A DNA stretch of 36,068 bases from Campylobacterales bacterium (lineage in GTDB: Bacteria; Campylobacterota; Campylobacteria; Campylobacterales; Nitratiruptoraceae), in contig JAMONM010000065.1 of assembly GCA_027065825.1 (NCBI GenBank), forward strand, positions 1 through 36,068, written 5' to 3'. Both the position numbers and the translations under genes were made by a program. The notes beneath the pieces were generated by a model. It did not search any database. It saw nothing but the letters and a program-made list of their open reading frames with translations, and was not told the DNA's origin. Positions 1 through 8,755 of this stretch are shown here, piece by piece. Numbering within the stretch: the first letter of the stretch is position 1; every line of letters begins with the position of its first letter.

Positions 1-1
1 T

Positions 2-1108
2 TTCATGGTTCTTGTCAAAGTAGCCATACTGCTGTTTTTCAGTCTCCTTGGATTTTTCAGCGGAGATTTTCATAGGCTCTCTCCGGAACACTACGAGTCG
101 GCATTAAAGATCATGACCGGAGGTCTAATCATATTTTTGGCGTACGAGGGATTCGAACTAATAGCCAATACCGCCCAGGATATAAAAGATCCCCAAAAAA
201 ACCTTCCCAGAGCCTATTACGCCTCAGTTTTGACAACGATCTTCGTCTACGTTCTGGTAGCGGCCGTTGCGGTAGCGAACCTAACCTATCAAGAGGTAGA
301 GAAATATCAGGACTTTGCGCTGGCCGTAGCTGCAAAGCCCCTGTTGGGAGAATTCGGTTTCACTCTAATAGGCATAGCGGCTCTGCTCTCTACCTCTTCG
401 GCCATAAACGCCACTTTATACGGCGGAGCCAGAGTCAGTTACCTAATAGCCAAAACCGGCGCTTTGCCGCGGGAGCTATCAAAACGAATATGGAAAGAGG
501 GAACTGAGGGGTTGGCTATTTTGGCCGTATTATCAGTTGTTTTCGCTCTCGTTTTCAATCTGGAAAATATCTCGATCGCTGGTAGTCTCGGTTTTTTGTT
601 GATTTTCGCCTTTGTCAATCTGGCCAATTTCAGACTCTACAAAGAGACCGCCTCCAATAGATGGATCTCTCTTACAGCGGCTATATTTTGCTTTATGTCG
701 ATATTCGTGCTTATATGGTACAATCTGGATAAGTCACCCCAAAATCTGATCTCAGCCTTTACGGTTTTGCTGGGAACCTTTCTACTGGAAGCTGTATACG
801 TTTTCTACAAAAAACGAAGACTCGAGAATTTTATAGATTTCAGACTCAAAAAGAGAGAGCGTGTGATAAAAAATCCCATGCTATATCTGTCTCCAGCAGT
901 AGAAAAGATAAAAAAGAACCACAAAGAGGCAAAACTATACAAAATAGAGTCCCCTTCGCATATAGAGATCTTGATCTATTCAAAGGACTCTCCAAAGATA
1001 AAAAAGGAGCTGCGCAACACCTTGAAACATACGTTAGGCGATGAGGGAATGAGACTGTTTAACATAAAAGCTATCGACAAACAGCCACAACACCTCACTC
1101 CACTTTGA
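2..1108 (+). CDS. APC-family amino acid permease, 3' part (5' end outside window)
   Basis: C-terminal two thirds of an amino acid/polyamine/organocation (APC) transporter of the inner membrane. The reading frame is open to the left edge, so the ATG at 5 is probably an internal Met. Family features include the EGFELIANTAQDIKDPQKNL stretch near residues 49-68, typical of the loop after TM6 in APC permeases, then hydrophobic segments at about 73-92, 115-135, 168-185, 190-208, 222-240 and 247-267. The last 95 residues or so are hydrophilic and basic, forming a cytoplasmic tail that ends in a small mixed alpha/beta region. The substrate cannot be told from sequence. The 3' end overlaps the 3' end of queC by 14 bases on the opposite strand, so there is no room for a separate terminator. 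Confidence 0.85.
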   Translation, partial: FMVLVKVAILLFFSLLGFFSGDFHRLSPEHYESALKIMTGGLIIFLAYEGFELIANTAQDIKDPQKNLPRAYYASVLTTIFVYVLVAAVAVANLTYQEVEKYQDFALAVAAKPLLGEFGFTLIGIAALLSTSSAINATLYGGARVSYLIAKTGALPRELSKRIWKEGTEGLAILAVLSVVFALVFNLENISIAGSLGFLLIFAFVNLANFRLYKETASNRWISLTAAIFCFMSIFVLIWYNLDKSPQNLISAFTVLLGTFLLEAVYVFYKKRRLENFIDFRLKKRERVIKNPMLYLSPAVEKIKKNHKEAKLYKIESPSHIEILIYSKDSPKIKKELRNTLKHTLGDEGMRLFNIKAIDKQPQHLTPL

Positions 1109-1766
1109 TCATATACGGAATCGGATCTTTGAGTTTCGCCTTTTTAAAGCCTTTCAACCTCAATCTGCAACTGTCGCAAACCCCGCAGGCTGTTTCGCTT
1201 TCTTTGTAACAGCTCCATGTCAGCTCCAACGGAACGCCCATTTTTGAGGCCAACGTTACGATATCCTCCTTTTTTAGATCTATTAAAGGGGTTTTGATTT
1301 CGATGTTAGTCTCATCCCTTGTTCCGAGATTTATGGAGCGTTCCATCGATTCTATAAAGCTCTTTCTGCAATCCGGATATCCGCTGCTGTCTTCTTCCAC
1401 CACCCCTATAAATATGGCTTCGGCCCCCTCCTTTTCGGCTATAGCCGCCGCAACCGAAAGAAATATACCGTTTCTAAAAGGAACGTACGTTACCGGAACA
1501 CCAGGCGCTATTCCGCCGGTAGGCACCTCTATATCCTTATCTACCAGAGCCGAAGCTCCTATATTCTCAAAAAAACCTAAATCTATAACATACTTTTTTG
1601 CCCCCAGAGTATCGGCTATATCGTTAAAGGCTTTCAGCTCCCTTTGCTGGGTTCTTTGAGAATAACAAAAATGCAACGCCACTATATCGTAGCCATCCCT
1701 TTTAGCGATATAGGATGCTGTAGCGCTATCCATGCCGCCGCTGAGAATACAGATCGCTCTTTTCAT
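1095..1766 (-). CDS. queC: 7-cyano-7-deazaguanine (preQ0) synthase QueC
   Basis: Cytoplasmic ATP-dependent enzyme that converts 7-carboxy-7-deazaguanine and ammonia to preQ0, the precursor of the tRNA base queuosine. The N-type ATP pyrophosphatase PP-loop SGGMDS is at residues 9-14. A zinc-binding cysteine set near the C-terminus (C186, C194, C197, C200; pattern C-x7-C-x2-C-x2-C) matches the QueC family, and the 223-residue length is normal. The ATG start is preceded by an AGAGG element about ten bases upstream. It lies 20 bases downstream of cheR on the same strand and may be cotranscribed with it. No other queuosine gene (queD, queE, queF) is visible in the window. Confidence 0.95.
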   Translation of the reverse strand: MKRAICILSGGMDSATASYIAKRDGYDIVALHFCYSQRTQQRELKAFNDIADTLGAKKYVIDLGFFENIGASALVDKDIEVPTGGIAPGVPVTYVPFRNGIFLSVAAAIAEKEGAEAIFIGVVEEDSSGYPDCRKSFIESMERSINLGTRDETNIEIKTPLIDLKKEDIVTLASKMGVPLELTWSCYKESETACGVCDSCRLRLKGFKKAKLKDPIPYMIKVE

Positions 1767-1786
1767 TGTTTCAAAACCTCTGCTTT

Positions 1787-2551
1787 TTAAATCTTTTCAA
1801 ACAGGAACATTTCCTCGTCTACTCTGCTAAATCCCGGAGTGGCTTTGGGATTATCGGTATTGCCCAGCATCAAAATTCCACCATCTCTCAAAAGAGAGTG
1901 AAATTTTAGCATAGCCTTTTGCTTTCCCTCCTCGTCGAAGTAAATAAAGAGGTTTTTACTGACTATAATATCGAAACTTCCAAAATCCTCTCGGCTCAGT
2001 TCGAACAGATTCTTTCTATAAAAGGAAGTCAATCTTTTATATCTTTGTTTTATGGTGTACATATCCCCGGAAATCTTTTCGAAAGCCTCCTCCAAAATAT
2101 CCCGAGGCACCTCGGAGAGTCTATTTGGATGATATATTCCTCGTTTTGCTCTTTCTATGACGGTTTGATTGATATCGATACCTATTACCTTGAACTCCCT
2201 CAACCCTTTGCGAAAGAGCTCAATCGATATAGAGTAGCTCTCTTCCCCCGAAGCGCACGGCAAAGATAAAATTTTACGGGCCTCGAGCTTTGAAGCCAGC
2301 TCGGCAAGAGAGTGCAGCTCTCTTTTTTCCCTGTAAAAGTAGGTAGTAGAGACGGTCATGTAGTCAATGAACGATTGCATCAGCTCTTTGTCGTTTTTAA
2401 TAGCCCTCAAAAGGGAACCGCAACCTTTTACGCCTTTTGAGGCGGCGAACTTCGCTATTTTGTTTTTGATAATGGAGAGTTTTCTATCGAAAACTATACC
2501 TGTTCGGGATCTAAAATACTCCAAAATTTTGTGTATGCACAGCTCGCTCAT
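1787..2551 (-). CDS. cheR: CheR-type chemoreceptor glutamate methyltransferase
   Basis: S-adenosylmethionine-dependent enzyme that methylates glutamates on chemoreceptors for sensory adaptation. The N-terminal helical domain (about 1-75) leads into the CheR hallmark VSTTYFYRE, and the SAM-binding loop reads LPCASGEESYS near residue 100. A later SKNLFIYFD matches the usual CRNVLIYF motif with Cys-Arg changed to Ser-Lys. About 254 residues, slightly short. The start is ATG at 2551; an in-frame TTG at 2554 is the alternative, and neither has a strong ribosome site. It lies directly downstream of the chemoreceptor gene (42-base gap, same strand), which suggests it is the methylase serving that receptor. 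Confident on family; the altered motif residues deserve a check. Confidence 0.9.
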   Translation of the reverse strand: MSELCIHKILEYFRSRTGIVFDRKLSIIKNKIAKFAASKGVKGCGSLLRAIKNDKELMQSFIDYMTVSTTYFYREKRELHSLAELASKLEARKILSLPCASGEESYSISIELFRKGLREFKVIGIDINQTVIERAKRGIYHPNRLSEVPRDILEEAFEKISGDMYTIKQRYKRLTSFYRKNLFELSREDFGSFDIIVSKNLFIYFDEEGKQKAMLKFHSLLRDGGILMLGNTDNPKATPGFSRVDEEMFLFEKI

Positions 2552-2593
2552 CAAAGACTCGGTTGAGATATAAACCTTTTTAACTCTGCTAAA

Positions 2594-4591
2594 TTACGTT
2601 TTGAACTGATCGAGCATGTTGCTCAACTCTTCTATCTGTTTATAGAGATGCTCGGTAGCGGTAGCGATCTCTTCCACGCTTCTGGCGTTAGAGGATGAGA
2701 TGTCGTTTATCTTCTCTATTTCGGTCAAAATACCCTCTATCTCCTTACTGATCTCTTTTATGCTCTTTGAGGAAGAGGCCGATTTTCTCGCCGTCTGCTG
2801 CATTACCTCGCTGACCGTCTCGATATCGTTTTCAACAACTGAGGCCGAATCGGTCATTTTCGTAAACTCCTGAGCGTTGTGGGATATCTTTTCGCTGATA
2901 GCGTTTATACTCTCTATTAACCTGTTTATGGTCTCGTTAATATTTTCCACATGTTCGGCAGATTTTTCGGCCAGATTTCGTACCTCTTCGGCGACTACCG
3001 CAAAACCCTTGCCGTGTTCGCCCGCTCTGGCCGCTTCGATAGCGGCGTTGAGAGCCAGTAGGTTCGTCTGACTGGCTATAGACTCTATCAGATTCAGAAC
3101 CTCTTTGGTTTCGTTGGTCCTCTCTATCAACGATTCAAGATCGTCTACGATTCTCTTTTCGTTTTGAGCGCTCTCGTCAACGGTTTTTACCAGCTGCAGC
3201 ATGCTCTCTTTGGCAACTTCGAGTCTCTCGTTCGCTCTGTCGATCTCATCTTTGGATTCCTCGAGCATCCTGACCGATTCCTCCAAAGGCTGCTTGACAT
3301 AGTTGGCCTTTTTCGTAGTAGAAGCCACTATCTGCGACTCCTCTTCGGCTCTTTTTCCGATCTCCATAGCGGTAGAGCTAAGTTCTGCCGCAATAGAAGC
3401 GTCCTCCTGAGCGGCCGTTTTGGCTTGATTTATCACCTCTTTGGCGGACTCGATAACCTCGTTAATACTGTTTGCGATCTCTCCTATCTCATCTTTTAGA
3501 TCGATATTGAGTTTTTGCGTAAAATCCTTCTCTTTGGCGATATTGTGGAGTTTTTCTTTCATGTTTCTGATCGGTTCGTTAATCGATTTGCTGGCGATAA
3601 CGTAGCCTAAAAACAGTATAAAGACAACTATTATCATCAAAAGCGTAAAGTGGAACATCAATACTTTCTGCTCTTTTTCCAAAAGCGAATCTATACTGAC
3701 AATAAGCTCTTTTGAGATGTAGTCCTCGACCTTTTTTAGCAGGTTGATCTTTTCTGTTATCTTCTGGAACCAGTAGCCTGGTTCTATTCCGAAGCCGCCT
3801 TCGATCTCCTTTTCTATGGCCACTCTTTCCATTCTGGCCACCTCCTCCACGGCTTCACCCTTTACCGTATTCTTGTAATATCTGACGAATCTATCCGGCG
3901 CCGCCAGTTCAAAAGAGGTCAAAAAGGCCTTCTGTTCGCTAATAAGCGTTATAAATTTTACGAAAAATCCAGGCAAAAACTGGTCTCTGGCGAAAGTGTT
4001 TGAGAGGACCGCCCTTTCGATACCGGCTCTTTCTTTAGCCAAAAGAAAGTCTGTATAGGAAATTAGCTCCTTGGCGATCTCCTCGTTACTGCTCTTTTTC
4101 GATATTTCGCCGATAGTCTCCAAAAATTTTCCGTTCATGGAGGTGTAGTAGCCTATCGCTTTTTTGGTGTCTATAGAGAAAGAATCGATTTTTGAACGCA
4201 TCGAGTCGAGACGTTTTAGCATCTCCATGGCGGCTTTGAAGTCTCTTTTGACGTCTGGATCCACATCTTCGAAGGCCGAGCTTCTGACGAAACTCTCCAG
4301 AGCCTTTCTCTTTTGATCCGTCAACTTTCTTTGTGAGATGATCTCTTGGGCGAATTTTTTACCTTTACTACCCAAAAATCCGGCCGTTCTTCCCCTCTCT
4401 TTTTGCAACTCGTGGACCAGATCGGATATTTTTACTGACAGCAGAACTGAACCCTTGAGTCTTTTGTTTTTAGAATACTCCACAAACTCTTCGGAAAGCT
4501 GGATATAAGACAGAAAAACAACGCTAATAAGCGAAATAAATACCAGCAGTATCAGTTTTGTCTTGATAGTAAGATTTTTAATAAACTCCAT
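2594..4591 (-). CDS. Methyl-accepting chemotaxis protein with NIT-like sensor domain
   Basis: Inner-membrane chemoreceptor, 665 residues. TM1 is at about 12-30. A long, mostly helical periplasmic region (about 35-310) contains a stretch with [20 protein letters not shown], typical of NIT (nitrate/nitrite-sensing type) domains. TM2 is at about 312-333, followed by HAMP (about 335-390) and the MCP signalling domain with the conserved hairpin tip [20 protein letters not shown] near 505-525. The C-terminus ends DQFKT with no NWETF-type CheR docking pentapeptide. ATG start with AAAGGCGG nine bases upstream. cheR follows on the same strand. NIT domains elsewhere sense nitrate or nitrite, but the ligand here is inference from the family only. 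Confidence 0.93.
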   Translation of the reverse strand: MEFIKNLTIKTKLILLVFISLISVVFLSYIQLSEEFVEYSKNKRLKGSVLLSVKISDLVHELQKERGRTAGFLGSKGKKFAQEIISQRKLTDQKRKALESFVRSSAFEDVDPDVKRDFKAAMEMLKRLDSMRSKIDSFSIDTKKAIGYYTSMNGKFLETIGEISKKSSNEEIAKELISYTDFLLAKERAGIERAVLSNTFARDQFLPGFFVKFITLISEQKAFLTSFELAAPDRFVRYYKNTVKGEAVEEVARMERVAIEKEIEGGFGIEPGYWFQKITEKINLLKKVEDYISKELIVSIDSLLEKEQKVLMFHFTLLMIIVVFILFLGYVIASKSINEPIRNMKEKLHNIAKEKDFTQKLNIDLKDEIGEIANSINEVIESAKEVINQAKTAAQEDASIAAELSSTAMEIGKRAEEESQIVASTTKKANYVKQPLEESVRMLEESKDEIDRANERLEVAKESMLQLVKTVDESAQNEKRIVDDLESLIERTNETKEVLNLIESIASQTNLLALNAAIEAARAGEHGKGFAVVAEEVRNLAEKSAEHVENINETINRLIESINAISEKISHNAQEFTKMTDSASVVENDIETVSEVMQQTARKSASSSKSIKEISKEIEGILTEIEKINDISSSNARSVEEIATATEHLYKQIEELSNMLDQFKT

Positions 4592-4637
4592 CTGCCGCCT
4601 TTCATAAAATTTTTTTTGCGTTATGGTTTTAATCTCT

Positions 4638-4681
4638 GATTTAATTTTGTATCTATATTGTATACTCTACAAAATTAAATC
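4638..4681. repeat. 14-bp perfect inverted repeat between the chemoreceptor gene and ybeY
   Basis: Arms GATTTAATTTTGTA (4638-4651) and TACAAAATTAAATC (4668-4681) are exact reverse complements separated by 16 bases. The element lies in the 144-base divergent spacer, about 47 bases upstream of the chemoreceptor start and 55 bases upstream of ybeY. The lack of a T-run and the position between divergent starts argue against a terminator. An operator for a dimeric regulator, or overlapping divergent promoters, is more likely. The spacer between the arms has TATACT-like and TATATT-like hexamers. Confidence 0.6.
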
Positions 4682-4701
4682 GAGTTAAATAAGGCTAATT
4701 T

Positions 4702-4710
4702 TGCTAAAAT
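4702..4710 (+). promoter_or_regulatory. Candidate extended -10 promoter for ybeY
   Basis: TGCTAAAAT is a good extended -10 element (TG-N-TAAAAT), placed 25 bases before the TTG start of ybeY. That leaves a very short leader carrying the AAGGAG ribosome site (4722-4727). Campylobacterota vegetative promoters often lack a clear -35, and none is obvious here. Confidence 0.45.
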
Positions 4711-4735
4711 AGCCCTCAAAAAAGGAGCCTTCCGG

Positions 4736-5158
4736 TTGATCGAAATAGACAACAGAACAGACCTCCGATTCGATACCGATATTATCGGTAAAATTTACGA
4801 AATTTTTACAACGAAAGATATGGAACTGATCGTAGTAGATTCGGAGACGATGCGCTCCATAAACAGGGAGCACAGAGGCATAGACGCTCCAACAGACGTG
4901 TTGAGCTTCCCTTTAAATAGCGCTCCGAACGCTCCGCTGGGATCGATCGTTATATGCGCCGACAAGGTCAAAGAGGCCGCAAAAAGATACGGCCACTCTA
5001 TAAGCGACGAAACGGCTCTTTTGTTTCTGCACGGAATTTTGCATCTGCTCGGCTATGATCACGAGAGCGACGAGGGAGAGATGAGAAAGATGGAAAAAGA
5101 GACGATAGAGCGTCTGGGACTGCCGAAGAGTCTTATTATAAGAAGCGAAAAGGAGTAA
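4736..5158 (+). CDS. ybeY: Endoribonuclease / rRNA maturation factor YbeY
   Basis: Single-strand-specific metallo-endoribonuclease used in 16S rRNA 3'-end maturation and ribosome quality control. The UPF0054 zinc signature H-x3-H-x5-H is present: H99, H103 and H109 in HGILHLLGYDH. The upstream DVLSFP motif, also typical of the family, is present. 140 residues, normal length. The start is TTG at 4736, supported by AAGGAG eight bases upstream. The following exchanger gene begins three bases after the stop, with its ribosome site inside the ybeY end, so the two are translationally coupled. Confidence 0.95.
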   Translation: MIEIDNRTDLRFDTDIIGKIYEIFTTKDMELIVVDSETMRSINREHRGIDAPTDVLSFPLNSAPNAPLGSIVICADKVKEAAKRYGHSISDETALLFLHGILHLLGYDHESDEGEMRKMEKETIERLGLPKSLIIRSEKE

Positions 5159-5161
5159 CGA

Positions 5162-6094
5162 TTGGATTTTATAATTTTCGTGATTTCCATGGCCGTTTTG
5201 ATAAAAGGGGCCGATATGATAATCAAAGAGTCCGAAAGGATTGCTCTGCATTACGGAATATCAGAATTTGTTATAGGCGCCACTTTAGTTGCGGTTGGAA
5301 CCAGCCTGCCGGAAATGGCCGCCAGCATAGCGGCAAGCTATAACCATAAAAGCGAAATGGCGGTTGCGAACGTACTCGGAAGCGTAGTTTTGAACATTAC
5401 GCTGGTTCTTGGACTGGTTTTTCTGCTCTCTAAAAACATAAATCCCTCAAGAGACATCTTCGCAAAAGACAGCACATGGGCCCTGATACCGGTATTCGTG
5501 TTTATTCTGATGGCTTTTGACGGCGTAATATCCAGATTTGAGGGTTTTCTCTTTTTACTGCTGATGGGAGGATATCTGCTGTTTTTATCCAGCGAGTCAG
5601 AGATGTTGACCGAAGAGATAGACGAGGATCTAAAAAAAGAGCCATTTAACTGGCCCAAAACCTCCCTTTTGTTAATCGGCGGATTTGTAGCCGTGGTAGG
5701 AGGCGCCGATTTTGCGATCGAGAGCGCCTCAAACATAGCCAGAGAGTTCGGAATCAGCGAATGGATCATAGGACTCTTTTTGATAGCGTTCGGAACCAGT
5801 CTGCCCGAATTGATGGTCAGTATCGTAGCGGCTCTGAAAAAGAAGGCTGATATGAGTATCGGAAACATCATAGGCTCTAACGCGGCTAATTTCACCATAG
5901 TACTGGGTAGCGCAGCTTTGGTCAATCCGCTAACTGTAGACGTCAGCAGATATATGTTCGATATAGCCACGGCGCTGACCGTATCTATCGTTTTGGTATT
6001 CATAACGGCCAACAGAATGTACAATAAATCTGCGGGAATCGCCCTATTGACTCTTTTGGCGCTTTTTGCCTACAACTCTTTAAACGCCCTGTAA
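5162..6094 (+). CDS. CaCA-family sodium/calcium exchanger (YrbG-like)
   Basis: Inner-membrane cation antiporter of the Ca2+:cation antiporter superfamily, 310 residues with about ten hydrophobic segments in two inverted repeats. Each repeat carries the ion-binding alpha motif: GTSLPEMAAS near residues 46-55 and GTSLPELMVS near 213-222. Each is paired with a second motif, VANVLGSVVLNIT in the first half and IGNIIGSNAANFT in the second, the latter matching the usual GNxxGSNxxN form. A short acidic cytoplasmic loop lies between the halves at about 140-165. TTG start at 5162 with AAGGAG inside the end of ybeY. Ion specificity cannot be told. It converges on the PBP2 gene with a four-base gap and no visible terminator. 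Confidence 0.9.
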   Translation: MDFIIFVISMAVLIKGADMIIKESERIALHYGISEFVIGATLVAVGTSLPEMAASIAASYNHKSEMAVANVLGSVVLNITLVLGLVFLLSKNINPSRDIFAKDSTWALIPVFVFILMAFDGVISRFEGFLFLLLMGGYLLFLSSESEMLTEEIDEDLKKEPFNWPKTSLLLIGGFVAVVGGADFAIESASNIAREFGISEWIIGLFLIAFGTSLPELMVSIVAALKKKADMSIGNIIGSNAANFTIVLGSAALVNPLTVDVSRYMFDIATALTVSIVLVFITANRMYNKSAGIALLTLLALFAYNSLNAL

Positions 6095-6098
6095 TTTT

Positions 6099-7883
6099 TC
6101 ATTTGATATATCCCAACTCAAGCAGTTTGTCATAAATTTTCGAAACTATGGGGCCGGCGGCGCTGCCTCCGTGTCCGCCGTGCTCTACGAGCACAGTAAC
6201 CACGTATTCGGGCTCTTTGTAGGGGCCGAAAGTGGTCAGCCAAGCGTGCGACCTGCTGTAGTATTTGAGCTCCTCCTCCTTCATTCTCTTTTTCTCGTCC
6301 TGGGGAATTCCGATAACCTGAGCCGTACCGGTTTTTCCGGCAATTTTAACGGGTGTAGTTATATAGTTCGTGGCCGTACCCTTGGGATGGTTGCACACTT
6401 CGTACATCGCTCTTCTGATATAGGGAAGTTTTCTCTTTTCTATGGGAGTTAGAACATCTTTGAATTTCGGTTCGAAATATTTATCCTTGAATTTCAGAGC
6501 AAAATGCGGCAAAGGCAGCTTTCCTGAGGCCAGCAAAGCGGTATGTACCGCCATCTGCATCGGCGTCACCAGATCGTACCCCTGACCTATCGAGGCTACG
6601 ACAGTTTCACCTATAAACCATTTTCTGCCGTATTTTTTCTCTTTCCACTCTTTGTCGGGTACGATTCCGATAAACTCGTTTGGAAGATCGACGCCGGTTT
6701 TCTTGCCAAATCCCAAATCTTTCAAAGTAGCCGCGATCTGATCTATGCCCACCTTGAGACTACCCTCGTAAAAGTAGACGTCGCAACTCTCTCTGATGGC
6801 TTTTTTCATTTCGGTTTCGCCGTGTCCGGTAATTTTCCAACATCTAAATTTCCTCTTGCCCAGTTTTATGGCGCCGCCGCAGTAAAAGGGAGTATATTCC
6901 CCGATTTTCCTACTGTTTATAAAAGAGAGCGCAACCCCCATTTTGATTGTAGATCCAGGCGGATATAGACCGTTTACCAGTTTGTTGGTAAAAGGGTGAT
7001 CGAAATTTGTTATCAGCTCTTGCCATCTCTTTTTAGATATTCCGGAAACGAACATGTTTAGATCATATTCCGGAAAACTCCCGGCGGCAAGAATCTCTCC
7101 GTTTAGTTTCATCACTATAGCCACGCCCGCTTTGCCTTCGAACAGCTCCTCGATATAACGTTGCAGTCTCACATCGATCGTCAACACAAGATCCCTATTC
7201 TCCACCGGCTCTCTCTTTTCTACGGTCTCTATCTCCTCGTTAAATGCGGTAACTTTGATCAATCTATATCCCAGTTCCCCCTGCAGATATGAGTTATAGT
7301 ACCTCTCCACTCCGGTTTTACCGATAATTCCCACCAGTTTGGCCACTTTGTCGGCTTTGGCCTCTTTTTTGTTCGTCCTGGAGACGTACCCTATAATGTG
7401 CGAAGCCAGATCCCCGTTGGGATAGAATCTTTTGAACGAAGGCTCGACGAAGATATCCTCTCTTTGGTTCAAACTACTGTAGTGGGGCAATACCGTTTCG
7501 TACTCCAAAAAGGGAACGACCTCGATAAAATCGTGATTATACGGAGAGTCGCGCCTAATATACCTTTTTAACATCTTCTCTTTATTTAGATCGGGAAAGA
7601 GCCGAACCAGATATTCCAAAGTGGCGTTTAGTTCTTTCTGCCTTTTTCTGTATCGCAGATGAGGTTTGACTTTTATTTTAAAACCTATATTGTTAACGGC
7701 CAAAGGGTTCTGGTTACGATCTAAAATCTCCCCTCGCGTCGGAATTATCCACTCTTTTTTTATCATATTCTGTTCGGCCAGCAGTTCGTAATAGCTATTC
7801 GATTTTATACTCAGATAATAGACTCTCGCCAGTAGCAATATCCATACCGCTATAAATAGATAGAAAAGAGTTTTCAATCTCAT
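6099..7883 (-). CDS. mrdA: Penicillin-binding protein 2 (elongation transpeptidase)
   Basis: Periplasmic DD-transpeptidase of lateral wall synthesis, anchored by one N-terminal membrane segment (about 5-23). The pedestal/dimerisation region spans about 50-220 and includes IPTRGEILDRN near 47. The transpeptidase domain has the active-site tetrad STIK (Ser near 310, in PPGSTIK), an SCD triad in RESCDVYFY as is usual in PBP2, and KTGTAQ near 516. Length 594, normal. The start ATG overlaps the stop of the upstream membrane-protein gene by four bases (ATGA), so the two are coupled. It is last in the long minus-strand envelope run. FtsI-type identity is less likely because of the SCDVYFY motif and the lack of a PASTA or long N-terminal domain. 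Confidence 0.95.
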   Translation of the reverse strand: MRLKTLFYLFIAVWILLLARVYYLSIKSNSYYELLAEQNMIKKEWIIPTRGEILDRNQNPLAVNNIGFKIKVKPHLRYRKRQKELNATLEYLVRLFPDLNKEKMLKRYIRRDSPYNHDFIEVVPFLEYETVLPHYSSLNQREDIFVEPSFKRFYPNGDLASHIIGYVSRTNKKEAKADKVAKLVGIIGKTGVERYYNSYLQGELGYRLIKVTAFNEEIETVEKREPVENRDLVLTIDVRLQRYIEELFEGKAGVAIVMKLNGEILAAGSFPEYDLNMFVSGISKKRWQELITNFDHPFTNKLVNGLYPPGSTIKMGVALSFINSRKIGEYTPFYCGGAIKLGKRKFRCWKITGHGETEMKKAIRESCDVYFYEGSLKVGIDQIAATLKDLGFGKKTGVDLPNEFIGIVPDKEWKEKKYGRKWFIGETVVASIGQGYDLVTPMQMAVHTALLASGKLPLPHFALKFKDKYFEPKFKDVLTPIEKRKLPYIRRAMYEVCNHPKGTATNYITTPVKIAGKTGTAQVIGIPQDEKKRMKEEELKYYSRSHAWLTTFGPYKEPEYVVTVLVEHGGHGGSAAGPIVSKIYDKLLELGYIK

Positions 7884-8341
7884 AAAAACACCGAAACCGT
7901 CAAAAGTTCTACGAACAGATAAAAAAGATACCAGCCATCGGGGAGGAATACCGGAGTGTTGAATATCTCGTTAAGCATATACAGCATAACCGGATAAAAC
8001 AGAAAAAAACCGCAAACGGCGCCTATTTTCAAAAGCCATTTCACGAAAAATAGATGTTTGATCCTATCATAAAGAACTCCCAGCAGAACGTAAGTGATAA
8101 AGGTGCTAAAAAAGGGCAGCGAATGGTTGGCTTCGAAAAAGAGAGTAAAAAGCAGCACATAAAAGCGGGAGGTTCCGTCTCTGTATGAGAGGTAAATCCA
8201 AAAACCTACCCCGGCTAAAGGAGGCAAAAACGGGTATATGGAGCTTATCGCCTCGTACGGCCAGGCGAACAGCAAAAACAAAAAGGGAGCTAAACCTTTT
8301 TTATCATAGAGACTTCGTTGCATACCGGAAAATGTTTGCAT
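7880..8341 (-). CDS. Small multi-pass membrane protein upstream of PBP2 (MreD-like position)
   Basis: About 153 residues with roughly five hydrophobic segments and no recognisable catalytic motif. Size, topology and tight coupling (ATGA overlap) to the PBP2 gene recall MreD, a partner in the elongation complex, but I see no sequence signature that proves it. The start is uncertain. ATG at 8341 has GGGCGGA upstream; TTG at 8359 and ATG at 8323 are alternatives; a TTG near 8285, just after the end of the preceding gene, would remove the overlap altogether. A homologue of unknown function sits in the same place in C. jejuni as I recall it. Confidence 0.75.
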   Translation of the reverse strand: MQTFSGMQRSLYDKKGLAPFLFLLFAWPYEAISSIYPFLPPLAGVGFWIYLSYRDGTSRFYVLLFTLFFEANHSLPFFSTFITYVLLGVLYDRIKHLFFVKWLLKIGAVCGFFLFYPVMLYMLNEIFNTPVFLPDGWYLFYLFVELLTVSVFL

Positions 8342-8754
8342 TTTATACAGTCCGCCCAAATCTTATGCTCTGGAATCTTCTCTTTTTCTATCTCTACAAA
8401 TCCCAGTTTTTCAAAAAATTCTCTATTGTAAGTAAGCGACAACACCTCCTGGACGCCTAGATTCTTGCCTTCGGCTATCGCTTTTTGAACCAAAATTTTG
8501 CCTATACCGCTCCCTCTATACGGCTCGGCGACTATTAAACTCCTAATTTCGGCAAGCTTAGGCGTATGTATGTGCAAAGCTACAAACCCAATAACCTCCT
8601 CCTCCAACACGGCCAGCAGATACGATCTGATATTGGTGGCGACCTCGTCGTCGCTTCGAGGCAGGATTACTCCCTCTTCCACCGCTTTATGCACGAGCCG
8701 CTGCATTTTCGGGATATGTTTCAACGTAGGTTTTATAAATTTGACTCCTTCCAA
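8290..8754 (-). CDS. GNAT-family N-acetyltransferase, ArgA-like
   Basis: Single GNAT domain of 154 residues. The acetyl-CoA pyrophosphate loop is YRGSGIG near residues 79-85 (R/Q-x-x-G-x-G/A type). The N-terminal part (VEEGVILPRSDDEVATNIRS) and the C-terminal tail resemble the short stand-alone N-acetylglutamate synthases, the first step of arginine synthesis, rather than ribosomal-protein acetyltransferases. The tail carries three cysteines in DCIKCKHFPVC, possibly a metal site. It begins one base after the engB stop and its end overlaps the next gene. The substrate is inference; other GNAT roles are possible. Confidence 0.8.
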   Translation of the reverse strand: MEGVKFIKPTLKHIPKMQRLVHKAVEEGVILPRSDDEVATNIRSYLLAVLEEEVIGFVALHIHTPKLAEIRSLIVAEPYRGSGIGKILVQKAIAEGKNLGVQEVLSLTYNREFFEKLGFVEIEKEKIPEHKIWADCIKCKHFPVCNEVSMIKKV

Positions 8755-8755
8755 A

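Noticed and set aside
5338-6024. Long open frame of 228 codons antisense to the CaCA exchanger
   Set aside because: It mirrors the exchanger's codons, has no ribosome site or family pattern, and the plus-strand gene is unambiguous.
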